From the NCBI RefSeq assembly GCF_005697565.1, contig NZ_CP040004.1, forward strand, positions 558,001 through 622,000: a stretch of DNA of 64,000 nt. Reading direction: 5' to 3'. Below the pieces are notes generated by a model. The model saw nothing but the letters and a program-made list of their open reading frames with translations, searched no databases and was not told the DNA's origin. Position numbers and translations under genes: made by a program. This document shows positions 1-10,806 of this stretch, piece after piece (the stretch's first letter is position 1; each line of letters begins with the position of its first letter). This DNA is from Candidatus Nanosynbacter featherlites. Its GTDB lineage: Bacteria; Patescibacteriota; Saccharimonadia; Saccharimonadales; Saccharimonadaceae.

Positions 1-752
1 GCATATCTCTGAGAAAACGTCCGCACCTGATCATCATCAGCGTCCAATACTTCGACAATTCCCTGGCCCAATTCTAACGCTTGCTCAACACTCTGAGACA
101 AGCGACCAGCCAATTCACTGGTTAATGCCAAGCGGTCAACTACCAGCTCAATTGAGTGCTTATAGCTCTTTTGTAATTCCGGAAATTCATCCAGGGCATA
201 CACCACACCATCAACCCTGACGCGAGCATAACCCAACCGACGGTACTGCTCAGGAATGTGCGCAAATTCACCTTTTTTATTTTTGACGATTGGCGCCAAT
301 AGTAAAATCCGGCGTCCGTCGTACTGCTTGATGATTTCTTGAATGATGGTTTCAGTGGTACGTCGCGAGACTTCTTTGCCACAAATTGGACAGTGTGGCA
401 CACCAATGCGCGCAAACAAGAGACGTAAATAGTCATAAATCTCAGTCACCGTGGCTACCGTTGAGCGTGGGTTGCGGCTGGTTGACTTTTGGTCAATTGA
501 AATAGCTGGACTCAAGCCGTCAATGCTGTCAACATCTGGCTTATCCATCGTCCCCAAAAACTGCCGAGCATACGAGTTCAAACTCTCCATGTAACGGCGT
601 TGGCCCTCAGCGTAAATCGTGTCAAACGCCAGGCTTGATTTACCTGAACCACTCAGACCAGTGATGACCACAAACTTATCACGCGGCAATTCCACGTTGA
701 TGTTTTTCAGATTGTGCTCGCGGGCACCTTTGACTCGAATAACCTCCGGCAT
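1..752 (-). CDS. uvrA: UvrABC excinuclease subunit A, N-terminal part (runs off the left edge)
   Basis: UvrA is the damage-recognition ATPase of nucleotide excision repair. About 250 residues are visible from the ATG at 752-750. A Walker A motif GLSGSGKSS lies at residues 32-40, followed by the UvrA-typical stretch around [16 protein letters not shown] and a CPIC motif near residue 121 that belongs to the first zinc-binding region. The ABC signature and the second ATPase half lie beyond coordinate 1. A TATAAT box sits 9 nt before the ATG with no Shine-Dalgarno sequence, so the mRNA is probably leaderless or nearly so. The neighbouring small membrane-protein gene is transcribed divergently. 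The family call is certain; only completeness is unknown. Confidence 0.97.
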   Translation of the reverse strand, partial: MPEVIRVKGAREHNLKNINVELPRDKFVVITGLSGSGKSSLAFDTIYAEGQRRYMESLNSYARQFLGTMDKPDVDSIDGLSPAISIDQKSTSRNPRSTVATVTEIYDYLRLLFARIGVPHCPICGKEVSRRTTETIIQEIIKQYDGRRILLLAPIVKNKKGEFAHIPEQYRRLGYARVRVDGVVYALDEFPELQKSYKHSIELVVDRLALTSELAGRLSQSVEQALELGQGIVEVLDADDDQVRTFSQRY

Positions 753-761
753 AACCGCTAT

Positions 762-767
762 ATTATA
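762..767 (-). promoter_or_regulatory. -10 box of uvrA
   Basis: TATAAT on the minus strand, 9 nt from the uvrA ATG. A weak -35 (TGGAAA) lies 17 nt further upstream. Confidence 0.6.
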
Positions 768-837
768 CCGGCTTTTTATGATTTTTTCCAGACATTTCCT
801 AAAAATTAGATTATATATCACCACATATTGCTTATGA

Positions 838-866
838 TTGCAAGTCAAGCTTTTATCTGTTACAGT
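838..866 (+). promoter_or_regulatory. Promoter of the 127-residue membrane-protein gene
   Basis: TTGCAA, 17 nt spacer ending in TGT, then TACAGT, only 8 nt before the ATG at 875. This predicts a leaderless transcript and supports the gene being real. Confidence 0.6.
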
Positions 867-874
867 TACATTAT

Positions 875-1258
875 ATGCGACGGTTGAGTGTTTACGTATT
901 ACTGATTATTGGTGCGATTGTTATTACACCGGTGCTATTTGATCAGCTTTGCATGTTCGTTTTTCTCGGCAAAATTCCGTTTTTGAACGTCAATTTGTCA
1001 GCTATGTCCATGATCATTTTTTGGATCGTCATCATACCAATCTGTCGCATCTTACGAGCAGCCATCCCCGTATCATTTGATGATATCAAAGAGCTCATTC
1101 AGTATCTTTCTCGAAAACGTCGCGTCAACAACATAGTATATCCAAAAGATTATCTCACCTTGCTACTTATCTATCTGACACATGAAGCCAAAAAAACCGA
1201 AACCAGCGAGCCAGACACTCGCATGGGCGCCCAAAAACTCGCTCCGTCTCTAACCTAG
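875..1258 (+). CDS. Hypothetical membrane protein, 127 aa
   Basis: I do not recognise a family. The protein has two hydrophobic segments, about residues 5-33 and 38-60, then a basic cytoplasmic-looking region and a polar C-terminal tail rich in K, E and T. It is divergent from uvrA and convergent with sbcB, whose stop lies only 11 nt away. A promoter with the window's usual geometry (extended -10, 8 nt from ATG) precedes it, which is the best argument that it is a gene rather than chance reading frame. Function unknown. Confidence 0.6.
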   Translation: MRRLSVYVLLIIGAIVITPVLFDQLCMFVFLGKIPFLNVNLSAMSMIIFWIVIIPICRILRAAIPVSFDDIKELIQYLSRKRRVNNIVYPKDYLTLLLIYLTHEAKKTETSEPDTRMGAQKLAPSLT

Positions 1259-1269
1259 CACACGTCCTA

Positions 1270-2688
1270 TCACAAGTCGCCAGCCGGCAACACCGCCTCC
1301 GCCCACAATTGCAATTCTTGCAATATAAACTGCTGCTCGTCAGTCGCTGCCGGCGCTAAGCGCTGCAGAGACGCCATAAACCCTGGCAGTTGTGCCTGCA
1401 GGTGCTGAGCCCGCCAGATTTCCCATTGTGCCAAATCATCTTCACTGAGTGAGCGCGGAAAATTACGTGCTTTGTAGTGTAGCAACAGCGGCGTTAACCG
1501 TTCGTCCTGAAACTCTGGATGAAAATCCGCCAATTCACGTTCATCAGCGTTGCGTACGGCCTCCACTCGCAAGCGGTCACGGTCGTTCAAAAAGCCGTCA
1601 TATAATTGCGCTTCTGGATCAGGCAGTTTTTTGAAGGCTGGCTTGTTTTCAAAAATAGTCCGTAATTTTTCGGCAAAGTCTGGGTTGTCCAGCAGTATAT
1701 TTTGATGCTTTTGCACCGTCTCTAGATCAAGTGAGATCTTCCGCCAGCCATCGCCCTGTTCCAGCACACCCAGCGGCGCCACCGCCGGACAGCGATTGTA
1801 CTGTAATTCTTTGACTGGCAATTTGACGAAATCCTTAGCTTGCCGCTCCTCCCACGACGCAAATAGTTTTGCCGACAGCTCCTCCGCACTCAGCCCAACA
1901 AACGGCGTCGGATCATAGCGCAGATCATAGACGACCACACCGCCGTTTCGACTGGTCGTCAGCGGAAAGGCCACCGTAGTTTTAGCAAATTCCTTATCAT
2001 AGCGCCCGCTGGCATAGACAAACGGTTTTTTGTCATCCACATTGACCAGTCGCTGGACTACTTTTTTGTCACGCATTTTCAGTAAATAATCATACAGTTG
2101 CGGCTGCTTTTGCTTGATCAGTTTCGTCACGGCAATCAACGCTGTTACGTCCGCCAAAGCATCGTGAGCATTTTCGTGTGCTATGCCATTAGCACTAGTG
2201 ATCAGCTCCAGGCGATTGCTTGGCTCACCCTTATCATCAAGCGGCCAATTGATTCCTTCCGGCCTGAGCGCCCGCGTCAATCGCACAACATCCAGCAAAT
2301 CCCAACGCGAGCGACCGTCTTTCCAGCTCCATTCGTACGGATCATGAAAATTGCGCCACAACAAATGGCGGATAAATTCGTCGTCAAACCGAATATTATT
2401 AAAACCAACCGCAATAGTCTCAGGCGTAAAGATCTCCTCGCATAACATCCGAGCAAACTGCACTTCGGTGTAACCCTCCTCGACTGTTTTTTGCGGCGTA
2501 ATGCCCGTTACCATCAGCGCATCAGGACTCGGCAAGGTGTCATCATTCAGCGTTACCAGCAGATTGTACGGCTCGCCAATCGGCTCGAGACTCATGTCCG
2601 TCCGCTGCCCAGCAAACTGCATGATCCGATCTTGCCGCGGATTTAGTCCGCTAGTTTCTAGGTCATAGAAGAAAAATGTTTCTGCCAT
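1270..2688 (-). CDS. sbcB: Exodeoxyribonuclease I (SbcB family), 472 aa
   Basis: A 3'-5' single-strand DNA exonuclease used in recombination and repair. DEDDh motifs are visible: D9 and E11 in DLETS, the GFNNIRFDDEF motif at 95-105, and H175/D180 in HDALAD. The central SH3-like and C-terminal helical regions of ExoI follow, and the length matches the roughly 475 residues of the Escherichia coli enzyme. It follows the 301-residue unknown gene with only 5 nt between them, so the two are probably co-transcribed. The ATG is at 2688-2686. No terminator was recognised after its stop. Confidence 0.95.
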   Translation of the reverse strand: MAETFFFYDLETSGLNPRQDRIMQFAGQRTDMSLEPIGEPYNLLVTLNDDTLPSPDALMVTGITPQKTVEEGYTEVQFARMLCEEIFTPETIAVGFNNIRFDDEFIRHLLWRNFHDPYEWSWKDGRSRWDLLDVVRLTRALRPEGINWPLDDKGEPSNRLELITSANGIAHENAHDALADVTALIAVTKLIKQKQPQLYDYLLKMRDKKVVQRLVNVDDKKPFVYASGRYDKEFAKTTVAFPLTTSRNGGVVVYDLRYDPTPFVGLSAEELSAKLFASWEERQAKDFVKLPVKELQYNRCPAVAPLGVLEQGDGWRKISLDLETVQKHQNILLDNPDFAEKLRTIFENKPAFKKLPDPEAQLYDGFLNDRDRLRVEAVRNADERELADFHPEFQDERLTPLLLHYKARNFPRSLSEDDLAQWEIWRAQHLQAQLPGFMASLQRLAPAATDEQQFILQELQLWAEAVLPAGDL

Positions 2689-2693
2689 GATTA

Positions 2694-3599
2694 TTAATCG
2701 TTGTTAATTGCCGCTATCGCTTCTCGAGCAAGGAACCGTTTAGAGCGCTCAGGACCAGGCATGAGATCTTTTTCTCCGTGCAACAAATCGTACACATCCA
2801 GCTTCAATGCCTTTGCAGCATCCGAGCGCGTATCATCTCTCCATTCCCTAATGACAGGTGAACGAAGAGTCTTGTCCACTGACGCCTGAGGGTCAACTGA
2901 CGCTTCTTTAAGTACCTCTTCTGGCACATGAGTCCTACCACCTTTCCAGCGCGATTCCAGATGGTTTAGTGCAATCAACTGTTCAACGTTCTCCCCAAAA
3001 TCATCAGATACATCAGGAGTACGCAGCTCAGCACCAGCCAGGGCCAAATGCACATTATACGCCCCGCCTAGTTTACGATAAATTTTCTTCAATTCTTCCG
3101 CGCTCAACGCAGGTTGTTCCTCTGGCCTCACATAGTCGGCCTTCGTTGCCTCAAGCCAGTCAGCATAATATCCAGCCGCCTTTTCAGAACCAAACTGTTT
3201 CTTTTTAAGGCCAGCCAATACATACTGTGTCAATTTGCCAACTGGCCCATCGAGCAGCAACTCAACATTTCCCTTACGAACTTCTACCGCTAGACGCCCG
3301 ACGTATTCTTTAGGCTGATTTTTCAAATAATGATCACCGCTGAGTGGCTCCTCACCCCCCAACGCTCTGAGAATATCGTTCTGTGCGTCCTTAAAAGCCA
3401 CATGCCTCCGGACGTTGGGACCAAAATGATAGCGACGTACCGCAGGAGCAAACGCAAGCTCCAACGAGGTCAACCCGACAGCCCCAACTGCCCCTACGGT
3501 GGCCTCTCGATTTGATTTATATGCAATTTTGTTTTCCAGTCGCCCGATCTCCCAATAGCTCGGCACGGTCATCTGCCGCTCTGTGTTACTACTACCCAT
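2694..3599 (-). CDS. Hypothetical protein, 301 aa
   Basis: No family recognised. The sequence is soluble, charged and mostly helical in character, with an alanine/glycine/valine-rich segment near residues 34-50 that could be a weak hydrophobic helix. The ATG at 3599 has a strong ribosome binding site (GGGGAGG, 4 nt spacer) and a TGGTATAAT promoter about 35 nt upstream. It is therefore a leadered gene, unlike most first-in-operon genes here. It is directly upstream of sbcB (5 nt), which suggests co-expression but does not show a repair role. Confidence 0.75.
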   Translation of the reverse strand: MGSSNTERQMTVPSYWEIGRLENKIAYKSNREATVGAVGAVGLTSLELAFAPAVRRYHFGPNVRRHVAFKDAQNDILRALGGEEPLSGDHYLKNQPKEYVGRLAVEVRKGNVELLLDGPVGKLTQYVLAGLKKKQFGSEKAAGYYADWLEATKADYVRPEEQPALSAEELKKIYRKLGGAYNVHLALAGAELRTPDVSDDFGENVEQLIALNHLESRWKGGRTHVPEEVLKEASVDPQASVDKTLRSPVIREWRDDTRSDAAKALKLDVYDLLHGEKDLMPGPERSKRFLAREAIAAINND

Positions 3600-3633
3600 G
3601 ATACCTCCCCGTCTGATTAGCGATTTATATCTA

Positions 3634-3642
3634 ATTATACCA
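3634..3642 (-). promoter_or_regulatory. Extended -10 promoter of the hypothetical gene - sbcB operon
   Basis: TGG followed by TATAAT on the minus strand. The transcript would have a leader of about 28 nt containing GGGGAGG. No good -35 seen. Confidence 0.6.
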
Positions 3643-3659
3643 CTATTGACGATGACAAG

Positions 3660-6159
<2,500 letters not shown>

Positions 6160-6361
6160 AATCGTTCTCCTGCATTGGTGTTACCACCAGTGCTGCTACC
6201 ATAATGAGTCTTTCTTCTCGCAATAGAACGGGATACTTTGTCGACCTAATATATTAGTGATATTTTCATAAACGATTAGTTTTGTACTGTATCCGTACGA
6301 CCGTTCTGGCAGGCTCAACCCCAGACAGCTAAAACAAGGCTAACTGTTCATGGTTAAGCTG
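6160..6361 (-). other. Long, apparently structured 5' leader of the LysM-CHAP gene
   Basis: About 200 nt separate the predicted transcription start from the coding region. On the minus strand it can form a short TTAAC/GTTAG hairpin, a TCTGG/CCAGA hairpin with an internal GG/CC pairing, a palindrome CTAATATATTAG, and a longer-range ACGGATAC with GTATCCCGT pairing. It also holds a tiny ATG-AAC-AGT-TAG reading frame. I could not match it to a known riboswitch consensus. Confidence 0.45.
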
Positions 6362-6367
6362 ATATCT

Positions 6368-6396
6368 ATTATAGTCTATATTGACATTTAAGTCAA
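6368..6396 (-). promoter_or_regulatory. Consensus promoter of the LysM-CHAP gene
   Basis: TTGACT, 17 nt, TATAAT on the minus strand: the best sigma70-type promoter in the window. Confidence 0.85.
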
Positions 6397-6420
6397 AACA
6401 TTTTTTATAAATGCAATTTG

Positions 6421-7485
6421 TCAAGATTGCTGACATTTTTGACGACAGTGTGCCTTGGCGTTAGCAGTGTGTTCAGCGTCTGTTTTGGCAAAATAAGTCA
6501 CATTGTCGTCTCCACTGAGGAAAAAGAGATAATCTGTCTGCGCTGGATCGGCGACGGCATTCAATGCACTCAGACCAGGGGTGGCTATTGGCCCTGGCGG
6601 TAGCCCTTTGTGTACTCGAGTATTATACGGAGAATCCAGCTGCGTATTACGGGCGACACCCAGCTTGTCAGCCGCGTACTGGTAGGTTACATCCGAGCCC
6701 AAATTCATACCTGCCTTCATCCTGTTGTAAAACACGCTAGCAATCTTCCGCTGGTCTTCACAAACCTCGGTACCCACACCGCAGCCAATTGATTCTTTCT
6801 GGACAATGGAAGCGAGAGTTATGCCCTGATAGAGCGTCAATCCGCGTTTTTTGAACTTCTCTTCCAAATTATTCTTCCTGGCTACTTGGTCAAACTCCGC
6901 CAATGCTCGCTGAATTGCTGATTTGGCAGTTGCGTCACCGCTCATAAAATACGTATCGCCATAGACAAAACCTTCAAGATCAGCTCCTGCCGGGCGTGAT
7001 TTGAAGACATAACTGTCATAGTCGGCCTTAAAGGCGCCTTCAATATCGGCGTCATTATATCCAGCCTTCTTAAGGGCACTTTCGACCGAGCGGTAGTCTT
7101 TTCCTCGTAGTGTGCCGTCAGGATAGAAGCGAACAGCCACCTCGTCAGATTGACCATTGATCAGATGTTTGATGATCTCGGGCGTCGATTGCGATGGTTT
7201 AACGACGTATACACCCACCTTAAACCGAGCATCAATTCGTTTCAATTTAATATATCCCAAAAATGCATATCGGCTGCGGATGAGCTTCTTCTCTTCCAGG
7301 GCAGATGCCACCTGAGGAGCCGTCATGCCGCTGGTGATATTGACTCGCGTTACCGCTTGATCACCTAAGTTCACCGCCGAAAGATTGTATAGGTACCAAC
7401 CAGCTCCAGCCGCAGAAGACAGGCCAAGCACCGCCACCAAGCTGGCTACTATAATCATCCATTTTCTCGACTTACGAATCTGCAT
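6421..7485 (-). CDS. mltG: Endolytic murein transglycosylase MltG (YceG), 354 aa
   Basis: MltG cleaves nascent glycan strands and sets their length at the membrane. A short basic N terminus and one membrane helix (about residues 9-32) are followed by the YceG domain. ASIVQKES carries the catalytic-type Glu, and the family's LYQGITLASIV, ASVFYNRM and LPPGPIATPG stretches are present. The longer frame starts at 7542, but ATG at 7485 has a strong GGAGGT site 5 nt away and gives MQIRKSRKW before the helix. It overlaps the 3' end of ruvX by 14 nt and is the last gene of the operon starting at 10760. Confidence 0.93.
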   Translation of the reverse strand: MQIRKSRKWMIIVASLVAVLGLSSAAGAGWYLYNLSAVNLGDQAVTRVNITSGMTAPQVASALEEKKLIRSRYAFLGYIKLKRIDARFKVGVYVVKPSQSTPEIIKHLINGQSDEVAVRFYPDGTLRGKDYRSVESALKKAGYNDADIEGAFKADYDSYVFKSRPAGADLEGFVYGDTYFMSGDATAKSAIQRALAEFDQVARKNNLEEKFKKRGLTLYQGITLASIVQKESIGCGVGTEVCEDQRKIASVFYNRMKAGMNLGSDVTYQYAADKLGVARNTQLDSPYNTRVHKGLPPGPIATPGLSALNAVADPAQTDYLFFLSGDDNVTYFAKTDAEHTANAKAHCRQKCQQS

Positions 7486-7882
7486 AACGTACCTCCAAAT
7501 AATCCTGCAAAATAATACTGGCAGCCTCAGCGTCAATTTCACCTTTATCTTTAACGCGACCTAACCGACGCTCAGCTTCAACGCTACTGAGCGACTCATC
7601 CTGATAGACCAACTCAGCGTCAAGCTCAATTTCAGAGAAATCATTAACGAACTGCTCTACAAACTCTGTCTGTTTGGTTGGCTCCCCTGACTGATTGCGA
7701 GGATAGCCAACGACAATGATGTCAATACCATGGCGCAGTACTGTTTCAGCCAATTTGGTAAAAATATCATCGTTATTTTCCAGCCAGCCAAACGGCACAG
7801 CGATCCTCACCGACGTATCAGCCATAGCCAAACCAATTCGTCGTTCACCGACGTCTAGTGCCAGCAAGTTCTTACCGGCCAT
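7472..7882 (-). CDS. ruvX: Putative pre-16S rRNA nuclease / Holliday junction resolvase-like YqgF, 136 aa
   Basis: RNase H-fold protein implicated in maturing the 5' end of 16S rRNA. LALDVGERRIGLAMAD near residues 7-22 has the catalytic-type Asp. IIVVGYPRNQSG (normally VVGLP) and the YQDESLSSVEAERRL segment are family hallmarks, and the length of about 136 residues is standard. It overlaps the preceding gene by 11 nt and mltG by 14 nt, so translation is likely coupled. ruvX next to mltG is a familiar bacterial neighbourhood. Confidence 0.94.
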   Translation of the reverse strand: MAGKNLLALDVGERRIGLAMADTSVRIAVPFGWLENNDDIFTKLAETVLRHGIDIIVVGYPRNQSGEPTKQTEFVEQFVNDFSEIELDAELVYQDESLSSVEAERRLGRVKDKGEIDAEAASIILQDYLEVRYADS

Positions 7883-9497
7883 TATCCAACTTAAATTCTA
7901 TGCTAATATGTTTATCGTCATTAGGAACAGTACGCACCCAAAATGGCGAAAATTTCGTGTCAACATCTTGAACGCCCTCGATGGCTTCCAAACTCGATTG
8001 GACATCACCATAATTGCGCCCCTTGACCTGCTCCTTAACTTTGTGCTCATCGATCTCTGGGCCAATTTTCGCGTTAGTAGTCAATCGAACCTGCACGGCA
8101 TTATTACGCTCACTGTATTGTGCAAATTTTACCTCATTAGACCCATCATTATAGATCTTCTGGTTCTTCTTGCTACCAATTTCTTTCTTAAGCGTATCCT
8201 CCAAGAACTGCTTCATATCAGAGCGATCAATACCCTGCATGCTGGCTGTCACTGTTGTTTTCAACTGAACTGTACCGCTGGCTTCATGGTCAACCGCCAC
8301 TGAAGGAGTAGGGTTTGAGCGAGCTTCTTGGTAGCTTTCATTGATGACAATACTTGAAGATGGGAAGAGTGCTTTGACTGCTGATTGCAGTGAAGCGTCT
8401 TTTTGGGCGTCAAGCTTAACTTTAGCTTTGGCAACATCATCAGCCGACACCACAGTCACTTCCCGACTCGAGCCGCCACTCATTGCGGTGCCCGCCGCCG
8501 AAAAACCGCTCACATTTGAAGAGTAGCTTCGTGACGATAGATTGTATTCACTACCAACCTGAGTTGCTTGCACCTTGACGGTTGCCACCGATTGGATGAC
8601 ACCGCCAGGACCAATTGAGGTGCCCGACAAGCTGGCTGGCTCTGTGCTGACAAACGTATAATCGCCCGACGAGAAGGACGTTCCAGCCGGAATTATTAGC
8701 GTCAAGCTTGATACCGATGTTCGAACAAGGTGCATCGTACCACTTGCTTTTTCACCAACTTTCTTCTTACCCGTAGGGGTGAAATCGACGGAAATATCTT
8801 TCTTTTGTTCTTGACGCAACGACTTGACGATATTGTTAGCAGCGTCAACCTTTCCGTCCTGCTTTAACGTAACGGATTTATCAACCGTAGAAGTGGTCGT
8901 TTTAGCTGTAATCACGACTGTAGCATGTGGCGCAAACCAAATCGCCCAAACTATGAATACAATAAACAGAGCAATACCACCGCCAATCAAGACTAGCTTC
9001 TTACGGAAAACACTAAAATCTGGAACTTTTGGCTTACCTTTGCCAGCCGACTTAGCTGGTTTTACTGGTTTTGATGGCTTTTCGTCTTCGGCTATTGCTG
9101 CATCAATAGCATCGTCTGCCTTATTTCGTGCTTTTGGTGTCGCCTTATCAGCCAATTCGCCAACTGGTATATCGCTACCGTCAATCACATCATCACCGTC
9201 ATCCACATCAATAGCTGGAATTTCCGCAATCTCTGGGCGAGACTGCAATGTCTTAGCAACTGGAATGCGCGCTGCTGCTGCCAATCCGCTCAACGCTTGA
9301 TCGCTCGTGATTAGCACGATTCGCTTCTCGGCATTTTCCGCCGCACGATTTAATAATCTCATATTGACAGCGCTCTGCAATATGCCAACCCGCTTAGGCG
9401 GCACCAATGCAACGATTCGCGCCTTTGAATCTTTTATCTTGCTGACGATATTGGTAATATCGTCTTCAACATCAATATAGATAACGTCTTTGTTCAT
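7872..9497 (-). CDS. Single-pass membrane protein with large extracytoplasmic domain (baseplate J-like in related genomes), 541 aa
   Basis: The N-terminal 115 residues form a compact cytoplasmic domain with the motifs ALVPPKRVGILQSAVN and AKTLQSRPEIAEIP. A D/A/K-rich linker follows, then a basic stretch, a membrane helix (about residues 167-188, LVLIGGGIALFIVFIVWAIW), and about 350 extracytoplasmic residues rich in S, T and V with beta-type repeats. From memory, similar proteins in Patescibacteria are labelled baseplate J/gp47-like; I cannot verify this here. It abuts the FtsA/PilM-like gene (stop at 9498). This suggests a membrane partner of that cytoplasmic ATPase, as PilM has PilN or FtsA has division proteins. 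Exact role unknown. Confidence 0.7.
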   Translation of the reverse strand: MNKDVIYIDVEDDITNIVSKIKDSKARIVALVPPKRVGILQSAVNMRLLNRAAENAEKRIVLITSDQALSGLAAAARIPVAKTLQSRPEIAEIPAIDVDDGDDVIDGSDIPVGELADKATPKARNKADDAIDAAIAEDEKPSKPVKPAKSAGKGKPKVPDFSVFRKKLVLIGGGIALFIVFIVWAIWFAPHATVVITAKTTTSTVDKSVTLKQDGKVDAANNIVKSLRQEQKKDISVDFTPTGKKKVGEKASGTMHLVRTSVSSLTLIIPAGTSFSSGDYTFVSTEPASLSGTSIGPGGVIQSVATVKVQATQVGSEYNLSSRSYSSNVSGFSAAGTAMSGGSSREVTVVSADDVAKAKVKLDAQKDASLQSAVKALFPSSSIVINESYQEARSNPTPSVAVDHEASGTVQLKTTVTASMQGIDRSDMKQFLEDTLKKEIGSKKNQKIYNDGSNEVKFAQYSERNNAVQVRLTTNAKIGPEIDEHKVKEQVKGRNYGDVQSSLEAIEGVQDVDTKFSPFWVRTVPNDDKHISIEFKLDNGR

Positions 9498-10760
9498 TTA
9501 TATTTTCAATAATCGATTAATTTTATCCATTAAGCCATGAGCGTCTTGGCCACTTACCATTGTATCATACCCCACGCGCAACAAACCCATGGCAGTTACA
9601 AATGTGTGATCAGTGATGTCACCTGTTGTATCAGTAATACCGACCACCTCAGACGGTTTGATGCGCTGAACTACTGGTTTTTTCGTAAATGGTAGTTCTT
9701 TGTACCATGGTTCACTACCCAGGGCGTCAACCAACTTTTCCAAGCTGGCGCCTCCACCACACAGTAAAATCCTATTTGGCAAATGATCAACACTATCAAA
9801 CTCGCTTAATGCCAACTCTACCCCAGACAACCACACCTCAAGGGTTTTATCAATCGCACTATCAAGCCGTTTCTTGACCGAAGGTTTAACGTACTCGTGG
9901 CCAAGATTGAGCTTGAGTTTTTCCGCATCTTTGTAACTAAGATCAAGCTCCGTAGCAATCGTCCTGGTGAAGCTACGACCACCGATTCCAAACATCCTCG
10001 TGCCTTCCACACCACCGTCATTAACCACTGCAATGTCGGTCGTTCCACCACCAACGTCTGCCAAAATTGCGGTAAACGAGCTGTTCGCATCTGTCCCTAG
10101 TACACTTCTACTGACCGCAAATGGCTCGGCTGCCACAGCGATTAGCTCTAGTGCCAGCTCATCAGCCACCTTTTCCAAAGCACCGATATGTACCATTGGC
10201 GCAAACGCCGTATAGATCTGCACTGCCACATCCTTGCCTTGAAAACCAATTGGATTTGATACTTTATAGCCATCAATATGCAAACTCACCAAAGCTGAGT
10301 TGACCAGCTTCACTTCAACGTCTTCATTGCCAGTTTCCAGCGCAATCTGTGCCTGGGCTTTACCCTGTGCTCGTTCCTGAACTTTTTCGATGATAAATTC
10401 CATCTCAGTAACATCCAACGCTCGTTCTGGCTGCGGACGACGATAACGGATGGTGTTTGTTACACCTTTGACCAATTCTCCTGCAATACCAATCACCACG
10501 CGTCGCGCTTGGACACCCGCCTTTTCCTCGGCTTCGGCCAGAGCTGCTTCACAGTTGGCGACCACACCAGATATGTCAGCGATAGCCCCGGAGTGCATAT
10601 CGCCCAGCTCTTGCTGTTTACGGCCAACGCCAATCACTTCAATGACATCATTTCGCACTTCAGCGATCAAAGCCTTAACAGCTTCTGTACCAATGTCCAG
10701 ACTAACTAATAACTCTCGTTCTTCTTTTTCGGTTTTTTTGAGCAAGTCTTTTAGTACCAT
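9498..10760 (-). CDS. FtsA/PilM-family actin-like ATPase, 420 aa
   Basis: An actin-fold ATPase that usually links filaments or pilus machinery to the membrane. SLDIGTEAVKALIAEV near residues 20-35 is the phosphate-1 motif and ADVGGGTTDIAVV near 235 is phosphate-2. An SHS2-type subdomain lies between them, and the adenosine motif ILLCGGGASLEKL is near 335. Whether it serves division (FtsA) or type IV pili (PilM) cannot be decided. The operon contains wall genes (mltG) and a membrane protein, and the pilus genes lie 40 kb away. It is first in the operon, with TTGCTC-17-TATAAT placed 7 nt before the ATG (leaderless). Confidence 0.85.
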   Translation of the reverse strand: MVLKDLLKKTEKEERELLVSLDIGTEAVKALIAEVRNDVIEVIGVGRKQQELGDMHSGAIADISGVVANCEAALAEAEEKAGVQARRVVIGIAGELVKGVTNTIRYRRPQPERALDVTEMEFIIEKVQERAQGKAQAQIALETGNEDVEVKLVNSALVSLHIDGYKVSNPIGFQGKDVAVQIYTAFAPMVHIGALEKVADELALELIAVAAEPFAVSRSVLGTDANSSFTAILADVGGGTTDIAVVNDGGVEGTRMFGIGGRSFTRTIATELDLSYKDAEKLKLNLGHEYVKPSVKKRLDSAIDKTLEVWLSGVELALSEFDSVDHLPNRILLCGGGASLEKLVDALGSEPWYKELPFTKKPVVQRIKPSEVVGITDTTGDITDHTFVTAMGLLRVGYDTMVSGQDAHGLMDKINRLLKI

Positions 10761-10767
10761 ACCCTAA

Positions 10768-10796
10768 ATTATATACTGCTGATGCTTTTTGAGCAA
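10768..10796 (-). promoter_or_regulatory. Promoter of the FtsA/PilM-like operon
   Basis: TTGCTC, 17 nt, TATAAT, then 7 nt to the ATG at 10760: leaderless geometry. Confidence 0.8.
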
Positions 10797-10806
10797 ACGT
10801 TATGAG

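Noticed and set aside
6160..6361. A ydaO-type (c-di-AMP) riboswitch in the LysM-CHAP leader
   Set aside because: Only scattered partial matches to conserved segments, in the wrong order; reported just as an unassigned structured leader.
7716..8303. A 195-codon plus-strand frame across ruvX and the membrane-protein gene
   Set aside because: It is antisense to two real genes and has no promoter or family features.
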